Notes: generated from the sequence alone by a model not told the origin. 17,216 nt of DNA from DATFWK01 sp035259345 (GCA_035259345.1 DATFWK010000137.1:1-17216), one strand, 5' to 3'. Counted from the stretch's first letter, positions 1 to 6,757 are shown. Program-made: numbers and translations.

Positions 1-236
1 GCTCCGGGCGAGCGGGGTTCGCGGAGCGCGTGGACGCCGAGCCCAATAACCATCGCCGCCAGCCCCGCGCCAGCGAGGAGCCAGACAGCGGCCGCGATCA
101 CGAGCAGCGCGACCGACAGTGCCCGCTCCCCGTCGAGCGACAGGCCGATGGAGACGATGCCGGTGCCCATGACGACCGCGCCCGGAGCCGGGCCGAGCAC
201 CATGGCCAATCGATCCGCTCCGGCGCTCACCGGCAT
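1..236 (-). CDS. Partial TDT-family (TehA/C4-dicarboxylate type) transporter, N-terminal part
   Basis: The reading frame opens with ATG at 236 and runs off the left edge, giving 78 residues with no stop. It begins with a short polar stretch, then a first helix containing PGAVVMGTGIVSIGL, followed by a second hydrophobic helix (about residues 41-66). A sequence of the type 'VVMGTGIVS' near the N-terminus is typical of the tellurite-resistance/dicarboxylate transporter (TDT) family, integral membrane proteins of about ten helices that export organic anions or sulfite-like ions. The start lies 15 nt downstream of the TetR stop on the same strand, so the two are probably cotranscribed and TetR may control it. 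No clear Shine-Dalgarno is visible; the GTG two codons later is an alternative. Family assignment rests on a short segment. Confidence 0.6.
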   Translation of the reverse strand, partial: MPVSAGADRLAMVLGPAPGAVVMGTGIVSIGLSLDGERALSVALLVIAAAVWLLAGAGLAAMVIGLGVHALREPRSPG

Positions 237-251
237 GCCGCGCCGGGCTCG

Positions 252-878
252 TCAGCGGCGCGCGCGCCGCTTCGGGTTGGAGCGGGCTCCGCGCGGCGAG
301 AAGGCGCCCAGCACGGCGTCGACCACCCCGGCACTGAGGTCGCGGTCGAGCGGGGGGCCGCTCAGGAGCAGCCGGTAGAAGACCGGCCCCAGGAGCAGCT
401 CGTGCAGCAGCCGGAGGTCGGTGTCCGGGCGCAGGTCTCCGCGCGCGATGCCGCGCGCGATCACGGGCTTGAGCTGCTCGCGGCGTGGCTCGATGACGCG
501 GTCGAGATAGGCGCGGCCGAGGTCCGGCTCGGTGGCGATGCGTGAGACCAAGCCCTGCATCGCCGGGCCCTGGGGCGGCACGGCCAGGGACCGGACGACC
601 GAGTCGACGAACGTTATGAGCTCCTCGCGCGTGTCGTCCACGTCCACCGGATCATCGAAGCGCGGGAGCCAGTCGATCATCACCGCGTCGAGCGCGAGCT
701 CCCACTTGTCGCGCCAGCGCCGGTAGATCGTCGTCTTCGCGACGCCCGAGCGGGCGGCGACCGCCTCGACGGTCAGCGAGCCGACGTCTCCCTCAGCCAG
801 GAGCTCCCGCGTGGCGTCGAGGATCGCCTGCTTCGAGCGCTCCAACCGGGCATCCGGCGACTGGATCCGATCACTCAT
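252..878 (-). CDS. TetR/AcrR family transcriptional regulator
   Basis: A 208-residue protein of typical TetR length. Residues 10-60 form the N-terminal three-helix DNA-binding domain, with the helix-turn-helix around VEAVAARSGVAKTTIYRRW (about 38-56), the strongest TetR signature. The remaining helical part should hold the ligand and dimer interface; the ligand cannot be read from sequence. The tail is basic (ends in RRARR). The ATG at 878 lies six bases after a TAACCT -10 box, so the mRNA is probably leaderless and this start is well supported. It is divergent from the lipoprotein-like gene at 986 and upstream of the transporter ending the window. Two dyads in the shared promoter region (897-907 and 945-964) are good candidates for its own operators, giving autoregulation and control of the divergent gene. 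Confidence 0.92.
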   Translation of the reverse strand: MSDRIQSPDARLERSKQAILDATRELLAEGDVGSLTVEAVAARSGVAKTTIYRRWRDKWELALDAVMIDWLPRFDDPVDVDDTREELITFVDSVVRSLAVPPQGPAMQGLVSRIATEPDLGRAYLDRVIEPRREQLKPVIARGIARGDLRPDTDLRLLHELLLGPVFYRLLLSGPPLDRDLSAGVVDAVLGAFSPRGARSNPKRRARR

Positions 879-884
879 ACCACC

Positions 885-913
885 AGGTTAGAACGAAACG
901 TAGCGTTGCGCAA
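885..913 (-). promoter_or_regulatory. Predicted leaderless promoter of the tetR gene
   Basis: On the minus strand TTGCGC (913-908) is followed by exactly 17 bases and TAACCT (890-885). Six bases then separate it from the ATG at 878, so transcription should start at or next to the start codon. The TTGCGCAA palindrome at 906-913 also supplies the -35 of the opposite promoter. Confidence 0.6.
897..907. promoter_or_regulatory. Candidate TetR operator, site 1
   Basis: AACG-TAG-CGTT is a perfect 4-bp dyad inside the -35/-10 spacer of the tetR promoter. It shares the AACG/CGTT half-site core with the larger dyad at 945-964. Binding here would block tetR transcription. Confidence 0.45.
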
Positions 914-934
914 CGACACGGGCGCTGCTACGGT
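906..934 (+). promoter_or_regulatory. Predicted promoter of the secreted-repeat protein gene
   Basis: TTGCGC (906-911), a 17-base spacer and TACGGT (929-934) fit a housekeeping sigma promoter. The predicted start point is near 941, just ahead of the perfect dyad at 945-964. It shares its palindromic -35 with the divergent tetR promoter. Confidence 0.5.
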
Positions 935-944
935 GCGACGGACT

Positions 945-964
945 GAAACGCTACGGAGCGTTTC
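945..964. promoter_or_regulatory. Candidate TetR operator, site 2
   Basis: GAAACGCT-ACGG-AGCGTTTC is a perfect 8-bp inverted repeat with a 4-base centre, typical in size for a TetR operator. It lies directly downstream of the predicted start point of the plus-strand gene, a roadblock position, and about 20 bases ahead of the ATG at 986. Confidence 0.6.
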
Positions 965-985
965 GCGTGAAAGGGAGCCTCAGGA

Positions 986-1951
986 ATGCGATACCTCAAG
1001 CCACTCGGAGTCGGGGCCGGAGTACTGGCCGCGACGGCCGCCCTGGCCGTCGCGGGCTCGGCCGCGGCCGCCGGGCCGACGCCGGTCAAGGTCGGCAACA
1101 CCAACCTCGGCCGGGTGCTCGTCGACGCCCACGGCAAGACGCTGTACGTGTGGGCCCACGACAAGACCTCCACCAGCACCTGCAACGGGCCGTGCGCCCA
1201 GTTCTGGCCGCCGCTCATCAGCCGCGGCAAGGCGTCGCCGCTCGCCGGCGTCCAGGCCAAGCTGCTCGGCACGAGCCGCCGCCGCGACGGCCGCCTCCAG
1301 ATCACGTATGCCGGCCACCCGCTCTACTACTTCGCCAACGACACCCGGCCCGGACAGACCAACGGCGAGGGGCTGACCGGCTTCGGCGGCCGCTGGGACC
1401 CGGTCGCGACCACCGGCAAGGCCGTCCGCCAGAACAGCAACTCCTCCGGACAGGGCTATGAGGACGGCGACGACGACCACCCGCTGAAGGCGACCGTCGT
1501 CTCCCCGCGGCAGGGCGACAGCGCGGGCGTGGCCGGCACCTTCACCGTCGACCTCACGCTGGAGGCTCGGAAGCCCGGCGCGAACGGCCTGCTCGCGGGC
1601 TACACCGCCGCCTTCAACGACCCCAACGCGCCCACCTTCCACCCCGGCCCCAACGCGGCCGCGCCCGGGCTGGTCGTGCTGCTCTCGACCACCCCGACGG
1701 TCGCCAACACCCCGCTTCAGGGCCCGAACACGAACCTCGCAGGCGTCTTCCAGATCAACGACATCGCGAAGCTCCAGGGCCGCAAGCGCACCTTCAACAG
1801 CTGGATCGTCGCCGTCCCCGGCTTCTTCGGGAAGGCCACGCAGGCAACGCTGACCGTGTACGCGGTCGCGGGCACCGCCCCGGCCGTCGTGACCGGCAGC
1901 GAGCAGCCGATCTCCAACGTCGTCCGCGAGACGTTCAACATCGCCGGCTGA
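986..1951 (+). CDS. Secreted lipoprotein-like protein with two YxxxxD secreted repeats (PF03640-like) and an unknown C-terminal domain
   Basis: A 321-residue exported protein. Residues 1-29 are a signal peptide (basic MRYLK, hydrophobic core, AAAAG cleavage region); there is no lipobox cysteine, so it is probably secreted rather than lipidated. Two copies of the secreted-repeat motif follow: one around LYVWAHD at 53-59 with a CNGPC pair just after and the sequence QFWPPL, and one around LYYFAND at 114-120. This pattern is known from COG4315-type lipoproteins, whose function is poorly known and possibly redox-linked. Residues about 165-321 form a second, beta-rich region I do not recognise. 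GGAG sits 8 bases before the ATG. The gene is divergent from tetR, with a strong dyad in its leader, so TetR control is likely. Confidence 0.85.
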   Translation: MRYLKPLGVGAGVLAATAALAVAGSAAAAGPTPVKVGNTNLGRVLVDAHGKTLYVWAHDKTSTSTCNGPCAQFWPPLISRGKASPLAGVQAKLLGTSRRRDGRLQITYAGHPLYYFANDTRPGQTNGEGLTGFGGRWDPVATTGKAVRQNSNSSGQGYEDGDDDHPLKATVVSPRQGDSAGVAGTFTVDLTLEARKPGANGLLAGYTAAFNDPNAPTFHPGPNAAAPGLVVLLSTTPTVANTPLQGPNTNLAGVFQINDIAKLQGRKRTFNSWIVAVPGFFGKATQATLTVYAVAGTAPAVVTGSEQPISNVVRETFNIAG

Positions 1952-1966
1952 CCTCCGGCACCACGC

Positions 1967-1990
1967 GCAGGGGCGGGACACCGCCCCTGC
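1967..1990 (+). terminator. GC-rich hairpin after the secreted-repeat gene
   Basis: GCAGGGGCGG, loop GACA, CCGCCCCTGC: a perfect 10-bp stem starting 15 bases after the stop at 1951. There is no T-tract, so it may act as a weak or factor-dependent terminator or as an mRNA-stabilising barrier before the downstream small gene. Confidence 0.5.
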
Positions 1991-2023
1991 CGCACCACCT
2001 CCCGAGTCGAAGGACGCACCACC

Positions 2024-2286
2024 ATGCGCATCGCAGCCACACCTGACCGCCGCGAGCTTGCCCGCCGCCGGAGCGGAGGGCTCGAGATCACCCTCTACTG
2101 GCATGCCGACGACGGCAGCACGAGCATCGCCGTCCACCAGGAGGCGACCGGCGAGACCCTTGCCTTCCCGGTGCCGTCGGACCGGGCCCTCCACGCGTTC
2201 CACCACCCGTTCGTCCACCTGGCCGAGGCGGTCGGAGCGCCCGCCGCCGAGGCGGCCACCAATGGGCTCAGCGCGGCTCGACGCTG
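2024..2286 (+). CDS. Small conserved-type protein preceding a sigma factor gene
   Basis: Product of 87 residues with no signal peptide or membrane segment. The N-terminus is basic (RRELARRRSGG); the middle (GLEITLYWHADDGSTSIAVHQ) looks like a short beta hairpin, followed by a region rich in His and Ala (HAFHHPFVHL). I recall small actinobacterial proteins with this RRELARRRSGG-type opening but can give no function. Its end overlaps the start of the sigma factor gene by about 25 bases in another frame, so translation of the two is likely coupled. A partner or modulator role for the sigma factor is an inference from position only. The leader contains a weak purine-rich site (GAAGGA) before the ATG. 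Confidence 0.7.
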
Positions 2287-2786
2287 ACCGCCGAGCGCGC
2301 CCGATCGATCGGGACCGGCTCGGCGACCACCTCGACCGGCTCTACCGGGCCGCCTGGGCGCTCTGCGGCTCGCGGGAGGAGGCGGAGGACCTCGTGCAGG
2401 AGACATACGCCCGGGTCCTCTCCCGGCCGCGCGTCGTCCGCAACGAGGATGACCTCGGCTACCTCCTCCGCGCGCTGAGGAACACCTTCCTGAACCAGCG
2501 GCGAAGCGAGCGCCGGCGGCTCCGCCCCAGCCCCCTACCGGACGGGCTCGACGGCGTCGCCGACCCGCGGGTGCCCGAGCCGCACGCCGGGCTCGAGGTG
2601 CGTGAGGTCTTCGCGGCGGTGGCGGCCCTGCCCGACGACTTCCGCAACGTGCTCGTCGCGGTGGACGTCGCCGGCCTCTCCTACCGGGAGGCCGCGCGTG
2701 CGCTGCGAATCCGGAACGGGACGGTGATGAGCCGGCTCTTCCGTGCTCGCCGGCAGCTTGCGTGCCGGCTCGAGGCGCGCGCCTGA
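2262..2786 (+). CDS. ECF-type RNA polymerase sigma factor
   Basis: A 174-residue protein with the two domains of extracytoplasmic-function sigma factors. Region 2 spans about 20-86 (LYRAAWALCGSREEAEDLVQ, then a basic LNQRRSERRR), which binds core RNA polymerase and the -10 element. Region 4 spans about 114-170 (LPDDFRNVLVAVDVAGLSYR, RIRNGTVMSRLFRARRQL), the helix-turn-helix for the -35. The ATG at 2262 lies within the end of the preceding small gene; no strong ribosome site is seen, so coupled translation is likely and a start a few codons later is possible. No anti-sigma gene with a zinc-binding HxxxCxxC motif is adjacent; the small protein just upstream is the only candidate partner. Confidence 0.85.
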   Translation: MGSARLDADRRARPIDRDRLGDHLDRLYRAAWALCGSREEAEDLVQETYARVLSRPRVVRNEDDLGYLLRALRNTFLNQRRSERRRLRPSPLPDGLDGVADPRVPEPHAGLEVREVFAAVAALPDDFRNVLVAVDVAGLSYREAARALRIRNGTVMSRLFRARRQLACRLEARA

Positions 2787-2907
2787 CGATCCGGCGCCGC
2801 GCGCGGGCCGCGGCGCGGGGTCCGCTCTATCGTCGCGTGACCGCGGCGGGCCGATGAGCTCGCGGCGCCGGGACGGTCTCCACGTTCAAACGACGGGGAG
2901 GTGCACG

Positions 2908-3453
2908 GTGGGTGAGATCCACGTCCACGAGTTCATGAGCCTCGACGGCGTGATCGACACGCCCGTCTGGACCTTCGACTACGGCTTCGACCCGCAGATG
3001 GGCGAGGCGATCGGCGCGGTCACCGCGCGGAGCCGGGGGATCCTCCTCGGGCGCGTGACCTACGAGATGTTCGAGCCGGCGTGGTCCACCCGGACCGCCG
3101 AGGACGACCCGGGCGCCCCGTTCTTCAACGACACCGAGAAGTACGTGGTGTCAGGGTCGCTCACGACCGCGACGTGGCGGAACTCCGAGGTCATCGGGCC
3201 GTACGACCCCGCTGCCATCCGGCGCCTCAAGGAGACGGTGGACGGCGACCTCTACGTCAGCGGCAGCGGCAGGCTGGTGCGCGCGATGCTCGCGGACGGC
3301 CTGGTGGACGGGCTGCACCTGTTCGTCTACCCGGTGACCCGCGGCGCCGGGCCGCGGCTCTTCCCCGAGGACGCCGAGCCGATCAGGCTGTCGCTCGCGG
3401 CGAGCCAGCCGTACGCCAACGGCGTCGTCTACCTGTCCTACCGGCCGGGCTGA
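2908..3453 (+). CDS. Dihydrofolate reductase-like / RibD C-terminal domain protein
   Basis: Length 181 residues from a GTG start, chosen because GGGGAG lies 7 bases upstream and because the protein then begins directly at the first beta strand (GEIHVHEFMSLDGVIDTP), the usual opening of this family. Other features are the SRGILLGRVTYEMFEPAW segment (about 42-59), the KYVVSG strand (78-83), and DLYVSGSGRLVRAMLADGLV (about 114-133), the nucleotide-binding glycine region. Family members are NADPH-dependent reductases of pterin or pyrimidine-like substrates, often small stand-alone proteins of unknown substrate. It converges with the methyltransferase on the opposite strand, the stops being 9 bases apart with no hairpin between. 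Confidence 0.88.
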   Translation: MGEIHVHEFMSLDGVIDTPVWTFDYGFDPQMGEAIGAVTARSRGILLGRVTYEMFEPAWSTRTAEDDPGAPFFNDTEKYVVSGSLTTATWRNSEVIGPYDPAAIRRLKETVDGDLYVSGSGRLVRAMLADGLVDGLHLFVYPVTRGAGPRLFPEDAEPIRLSLAASQPYANGVVYLSYRPG

Positions 3454-3462
3454 GGCGCCGGG

Positions 3463-4080
3463 TCAGGAGGCCGCGGCACCCACGATGAGCGGCCGGACGA
3501 ACCTCGGCGCCTTGGGCATCGCCGTGCGAACGAGCCGCGACACGGCGAAGCCCTCGCTCTCGATCGCGTCGAGCGTGGGCCGGTTGCAGTCACAGCCCAC
3601 GACGATGCGGTTCAGCCGGTTCATCCGATCCTGCATCCGCGCGAGCCGCGGCTCGGCCGAGCGCACGTGCTCGAGGAAGAGCAGACGCCCGCCGGGGACC
3701 AGAACCCGGCGCGCCTCCCGGAGCGCCCGTGCCTGGTCGTCCACTCCGCACAGCACGAGCGTGGTGACCACGACGTCGAAGCTCGCGTCGTCGAACGGCA
3801 GGTCCTCGGCCGGCGCACGCAGCACCCGCGCCCACGGCGCCTGTTCCTGTGCGCGCTGCTGGAGGCGGCGGAGCATCGGCGGCTCCGGCTCGGTGACCAC
3901 CAGCCACTCTATGTCGGGCCCGTACAAGGCCAGGTTCGCGCCGGTCCCGGCCCCGATCTCGAGCACGCGTCCCCGCGCGCCCGCCAGGAGGTCGCGCCGC
4001 ATCTCCCGCAGCCCCGCCTCCTCGCTCCGCCGTGCCATGCGGTCGTAGGCCATCGCATGGATCCCGGAGCGGATGCCCAT
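3463..4080 (-). CDS. Class I SAM-dependent methyltransferase, METTL7/UbiE-like
   Basis: A 205-residue cytosolic methyltransferase. SAM-binding motif I is VLEIGAGTGANL (39-50); an acidic residue after the second strand is at about 64 (VVTEPEPPML); the post-I DLPFDDASFDVVV segment is at about 93-105; LEHVRS follows at 136-141. The C-terminal GCDCNRPT (162-169) is typical of the METTL7/phospholipid-methyltransferase-like subgroup, whose substrates in bacteria are largely unknown. The ATG at 4080 lies six bases after a TAGCGT -10 box, suggesting a leaderless message. A palindrome centred at about -42 (4114-4131) matches one upstream of the cupin gene. Confidence 0.88.
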   Translation of the reverse strand: MGIRSGIHAMAYDRMARRSEEAGLREMRRDLLAGARGRVLEIGAGTGANLALYGPDIEWLVVTEPEPPMLRRLQQRAQEQAPWARVLRAPAEDLPFDDASFDVVVTTLVLCGVDDQARALREARRVLVPGGRLLFLEHVRSAEPRLARMQDRMNRLNRIVVGCDCNRPTLDAIESEGFAVSRLVRTAMPKAPRFVRPLIVGAAAS

Positions 4081-4086
4081 GCCGCG

Positions 4087-4092
4087 ACGCTA
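4087..4092 (-). promoter_or_regulatory. -10 box of the methyltransferase gene
   Basis: TAGCGT on the minus strand, six bases before the ATG at 4080. No -35 box is visible at the usual distance; the position is taken by the palindrome at 4114-4131, as expected for an activator-dependent promoter. Confidence 0.45.
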
Positions 4093-4113
4093 GGGGCGGC
4101 CGGCGGCGGCGGC

Positions 4114-4131
4114 ATGGGGTGTTTGCCCCAT
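4114..4131. promoter_or_regulatory. Palindromic activator site, copy 1 (methyltransferase promoter)
   Basis: ATGGGGTGTTTGCCCCAT is an inverted repeat with ATGGGG/CCCCAT arms. It differs from the copy at 6195-6212 at two of 18 positions, both transitions; the flanking C before and CTT after are also shared. Its centre is about 30 bases upstream of the methyltransferase -10 box. Confidence 0.7.
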
Positions 4132-4133
4132 CT

Positions 4134-5666
4134 TCAGAGCAGGCCGTGCTCGGTCGCGAACAGGCTCGCCGCGACGCGGGAGGAGGCGTCGATCTTCGCG
4201 TAGATGTGCTCGATGTGGTTGCGCGCGGTCTTTGGGGTGATGACGAGCCGCTCCGCGATCTGCTTGCTCGAGTGCCCGCGCGCGAGCAGGCGCAGCACGT
4301 CCACCTCGCGCGCCGTGAGGCCGGCGGGCCGGTCCTGCCGGCGGCCGACGTGGTGCCCGGCCGCCCCGAGCACCGCGGTCACCGCCTCGCCGTCGAGGCG
4401 CCCGGCGCGCACCTCCGACCGCAGTTGCCCGGCGGCGGCGGCGGCCGTGAAGGCCGGCCGGTGCGGGCGCATCTCGCACATCGACCGGTAGGCGTCGGCC
4501 GCGCCGAGGATGCGGGCGTGCCGGGTGACGGCGCCGCCGGCGAGGCCGCGCGGGTAGCCGGAGCCGTCGAGCCGCTCGCGGTGCTGAACCGCGATCGCGG
4601 CCAGCGGGGCAAGCGCGTGCGACTGGTGCAGCATCCGCTCGGTCAGGTACGGGTGCATGCGCACGCGCTCCCACTCGCCGGTGCCGAGCGGGCCCGGCTT
4701 GTCCCAGATCGCGTTCGAGACGCCAAGGCGTCCCAGGTCGTGGACGAGCGCCGCGCGGCGCAGCAGCCCCATCTCGTCCTCCGGGAGCCCGAGCTGCTCG
4801 GCCGTCGCGGCAGTGAGGTCGGCGACGGCGCGGGCGTGCCCGAGCGTGTACGGCGACTTCAGGTCTACGAAGTCCGCGATGGCCAGCAGCGCGCGATCGA
4901 GGTCAGGGCCGGAGACGGTGACCCGCAGGGCCGGCTCGGCGGCGATCACCGACTCCCAGCTCGGCAGGGCGTCGAGCCCGCCGAGGATCCCCTCCGGATC
5001 GGCCCGGAGCGCCGCAGCCAGCGCCGGGTCGAACTGCGAGCCCGCCCGCCGGTCGGCCAACGCGAGCGCTGCCTCGACACCTCCCAGCCGGTGCGCGACC
5101 TCGATGAACTCCGCGAACTGCGTGAGGCGCGCGGCGACCGGGATCCGATCGCCCGCGAGGCCGTCCGGCCATCCCTTGCCGTCCCATTGCTCGTACGAGG
5201 AGGCGACGGCGTCCTGGACCGACTGCGGCAGCCCGAGCCGCTCGGCGAGCGCGCGTGCCAGTGACGAGTGGGTGGCGATCATTCCGTCGAAGTCCCTGCG
5301 GCCCGAGACGGCGAACTCGAGCCCGACGCGGAAGCGATGCAGCGGCGGATTGCCGCTGCCCACCAACCGCATCGCGGCCGCGGCGGCCCGCACGCTGCGG
5401 TACTCGTGGTCGTACTTGCCGGAGCGGAGGGCGATGTCGTCGCCGAACCACTTGGCCTGCTCGTGCGCGTCCGCGTGGCAGCCGACGTTCACGAGGAGAG
5501 CGGTGTAGTAGACGGTCGAGCGCTCGGCCTCGTCCAGGTCGAGGTGCTCGGCCAGGCTCAGCGCGATGATGCACTCGCGCAGGACGTGCTCCATCGGCTG
5601 GCCGAAGCCGAGATCGACGCCGAGGGACAGCGCCGCGACGAGCTCGGCGAGCCGCGCTTCCGCCAC
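4134..5666 (-). CDS. Tandem HD-GYP-like regulator with C-terminal LuxR DNA-binding domain
   Basis: Length 510 residues. Residues about 10-230 are a degenerate HD-GYP-like domain: where HD is expected it has NVGCHAD (60-66), but the distal WDGKGWPDGL (161-170) is retained. Residues about 255-430 are a better HD-GYP domain with H309-D310, H338, H362, DGSGYP (367-372) and D391, all candidate metal ligands; such domains hydrolyse or bind cyclic dinucleotides. Residues 449-510 are a LuxR/NarL helix-turn-helix (core GHSSKQIAERLVITPKTARN). It would thus couple a nucleotide or small-molecule signal to transcription. The GTG at 5666 has no ribosome site but follows a TACGCT box by six bases, again a leaderless pattern. 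It sits between two genes that share a palindromic promoter element and is the obvious candidate regulator. Confidence 0.88.
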   Translation of the reverse strand: MAEARLAELVAALSLGVDLGFGQPMEHVLRECIIALSLAEHLDLDEAERSTVYYTALLVNVGCHADAHEQAKWFGDDIALRSGKYDHEYRSVRAAAAAMRLVGSGNPPLHRFRVGLEFAVSGRRDFDGMIATHSSLARALAERLGLPQSVQDAVASSYEQWDGKGWPDGLAGDRIPVAARLTQFAEFIEVAHRLGGVEAALALADRRAGSQFDPALAAALRADPEGILGGLDALPSWESVIAAEPALRVTVSGPDLDRALLAIADFVDLKSPYTLGHARAVADLTAATAEQLGLPEDEMGLLRRAALVHDLGRLGVSNAIWDKPGPLGTGEWERVRMHPYLTERMLHQSHALAPLAAIAVQHRERLDGSGYPRGLAGGAVTRHARILGAADAYRSMCEMRPHRPAFTAAAAAGQLRSEVRAGRLDGEAVTAVLGAAGHHVGRRQDRPAGLTAREVDVLRLLARGHSSKQIAERLVITPKTARNHIEHIYAKIDASSRVAASLFATEHGLL

Positions 5667-5755
5667 GCATGGAGCGTAGATCGGCCCGATCGCGCTGTCA
5701 CGGGCCGCCGTCCTCGGCCAGATGGCACCGCAGCGGTCGAGGTGCCCCGGCGCGA

Positions 5756-6136
5756 TCAGGCCGGCCGCATCGCCTGCATGTTCCCCATCATCACGGCCTC
5801 CGTCTCCCGCAGCTCGTCGGCCGGGCTGAACATGACGACCTCCGTCCCCGGCTGGTGATGCACGGGGACGTGCCCGGGTGGGGTGTAGAAGGCGTCGCCC
5901 GCCTCGAAGGTCTCCTCACGGCCCTCGAAGCGGAAGGTGAGCCGTCCGGCGATGACGTAGCCCCAGTGCGGGCACTGGCACATGTCGTCCGGAAGCCCCT
6001 TCATCAGCGGCGTCGCGTCGATGTCCTCCCGGAACGTCGTGAAGCCGATGCGATAGCCGTCGACCTCGTCGCTCCGGTCGACCACCGGGCCGTAGTCACC
6101 GCCTCCTGTCGCGCTCTCCTTCGAGACCTTCGGCAT
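5756..6136 (-). CDS. Cupin-domain protein
   Basis: Product of 126 residues, a single small beta-barrel domain. The first cupin motif region is CQCPHWGYVIAGRLTFRF (53-70) with H57 as a possible metal ligand; the second is GDAFYTPPGHVPVHH (80-94). The CxCxH arrangement at 53-57 is noteworthy as a possible metal or redox site. The ATG at 6136 is chosen over upstream in-frame options because GGGAGG lies six bases before it. The function of small cupins is diverse (isomerases, dioxygenases, ligand sensors) and cannot be fixed here. The promoter region carries the same palindrome and -10 spacing as the methyltransferase gene, so both should be in one regulon. Confidence 0.85.
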   Translation of the reverse strand: MPKVSKESATGGGDYGPVVDRSDEVDGYRIGFTTFREDIDATPLMKGLPDDMCQCPHWGYVIAGRLTFRFEGREETFEAGDAFYTPPGHVPVHHQPGTEVVMFSPADELRETEAVMMGNMQAMRPA

Positions 6137-6166
6137 CGGACACCTCCCTCGGACTGTCGTGGCGCC

Positions 6167-6172
6167 AGGGTA
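6167..6172 (-). promoter_or_regulatory. -10 box of the cupin gene
   Basis: TACCCT on the minus strand, about 31 bases downstream of the centre of the palindrome at 6195-6212. The start point is predicted near 6160, leaving a short leader that contains the GGGAGG ribosome site. Confidence 0.45.
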
Positions 6173-6194
6173 GGACGGGACCGCGCCCCGGTTC

Positions 6195-6212
6195 ATGGGG
6201 CGTTCGCCCCAT
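6195..6212. promoter_or_regulatory. Palindromic activator site, copy 2 (cupin promoter)
   Basis: ATGGGGCGTTCGCCCCAT: 8-bp perfect arms around TT. It is the near-identical partner of 4114-4131 and lies at the same distance from a TAnnnT -10 box. Confidence 0.7.
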
Positions 6213-6287
6213 CTTTCCGCCCCCCGGCATCGGGAGGCGACCGCAGGCACCTGCGGGAAATCACGTCTCAGTGGCGGCCCGAAGAGC

Positions 6288-6683
6288 TCAGGCGGGGTCG
6301 TCCGGGGGACGCGCGCCGAAGCCGCGGAGCGAACGGGACGACCCCGAGCGGCCGCCGACGTCGCCGCCGGCCAGCCAGGCGAGGATCGCGGCGCGGGCGA
6401 AGCGCCACTCCCCGCCGACCATCCGGCCGGGCAGGTCGCCGGCCTTGGCCAGCTCGGTGACGACCTCCTCGCTCGCCTGCAGGAAGTCCGCCGCCTCGGC
6501 GAGCGTGAGCACCGCGGGCTCGGCGAGGGGCTGGAAGTCGTGGTGCCCGACGCTCATCTCGTCGCCGAGGATCAGGCGGGTGATGATCTCCCGCTTCGAG
6601 GCGCCGCTTCGCTGGGCCACGTGGTCGAGCCGCTCCGCGGCAGGCGCGGGAAGCCGGACGAACAGGGCCTGTGATTCGCTCAT
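6288..6683 (-). CDS. Small DNA-binding protein: ribbon-helix-helix-like N-terminus plus excisionase-type HTH
   Basis: Product of 131 residues. Residues 1-42 (ALFVRLPAPAAERLDHVAQR, GASKREIITRLIL) resemble a ribbon-helix-helix arm: a beta strand followed by two helices. Residues about 58-106 (LTLAEAADFLQASEEVVTEL, then GDLPGRMVGGEWRFARAAIL) match the helix-turn-helix/excisionase (HTH_17, MerR-like) fold. The tail is Gly/Arg/Pro-rich and probably disordered. AGGAG lies six bases before the ATG. Two DNA-binding modules in one small protein is uncommon. Its target is unknown; it may be a plain regulator, as no phage or integrase gene is adjacent. The gene is divergent from the membrane-protein gene at 6824. 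Confidence 0.8.
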   Translation of the reverse strand: MSESQALFVRLPAPAAERLDHVAQRSGASKREIITRLILGDEMSVGHHDFQPLAEPAVLTLAEAADFLQASEEVVTELAKAGDLPGRMVGGEWRFARAAILAWLAGGDVGGRSGSSRSLRGFGARPPDDPA

Positions 6684-6757
6684 CGGGCGCTCCTCTCACG
6701 ACGGATTGGCGGCCAGGATAGCAAACGATATCGCGGCCCCTCGCGTCGGCGGAGGCT

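Noticed and set aside
980..2218. 412-codon minus-strand frame opposite the secreted-repeat gene
   Set aside because: Antisense shadow of a gene with signal peptide, repeats and promoter; the shadow's composition is a low-complexity Gly/Arg/Val product with no domain.
4032..5264. 410-codon plus-strand frame opposite the HD-LuxR gene
   Set aside because: Antisense to clear HD-GYP and LuxR motifs; Arg/Gly/Pro-rich without domain signals, as is usual for shadows in GC-rich DNA.
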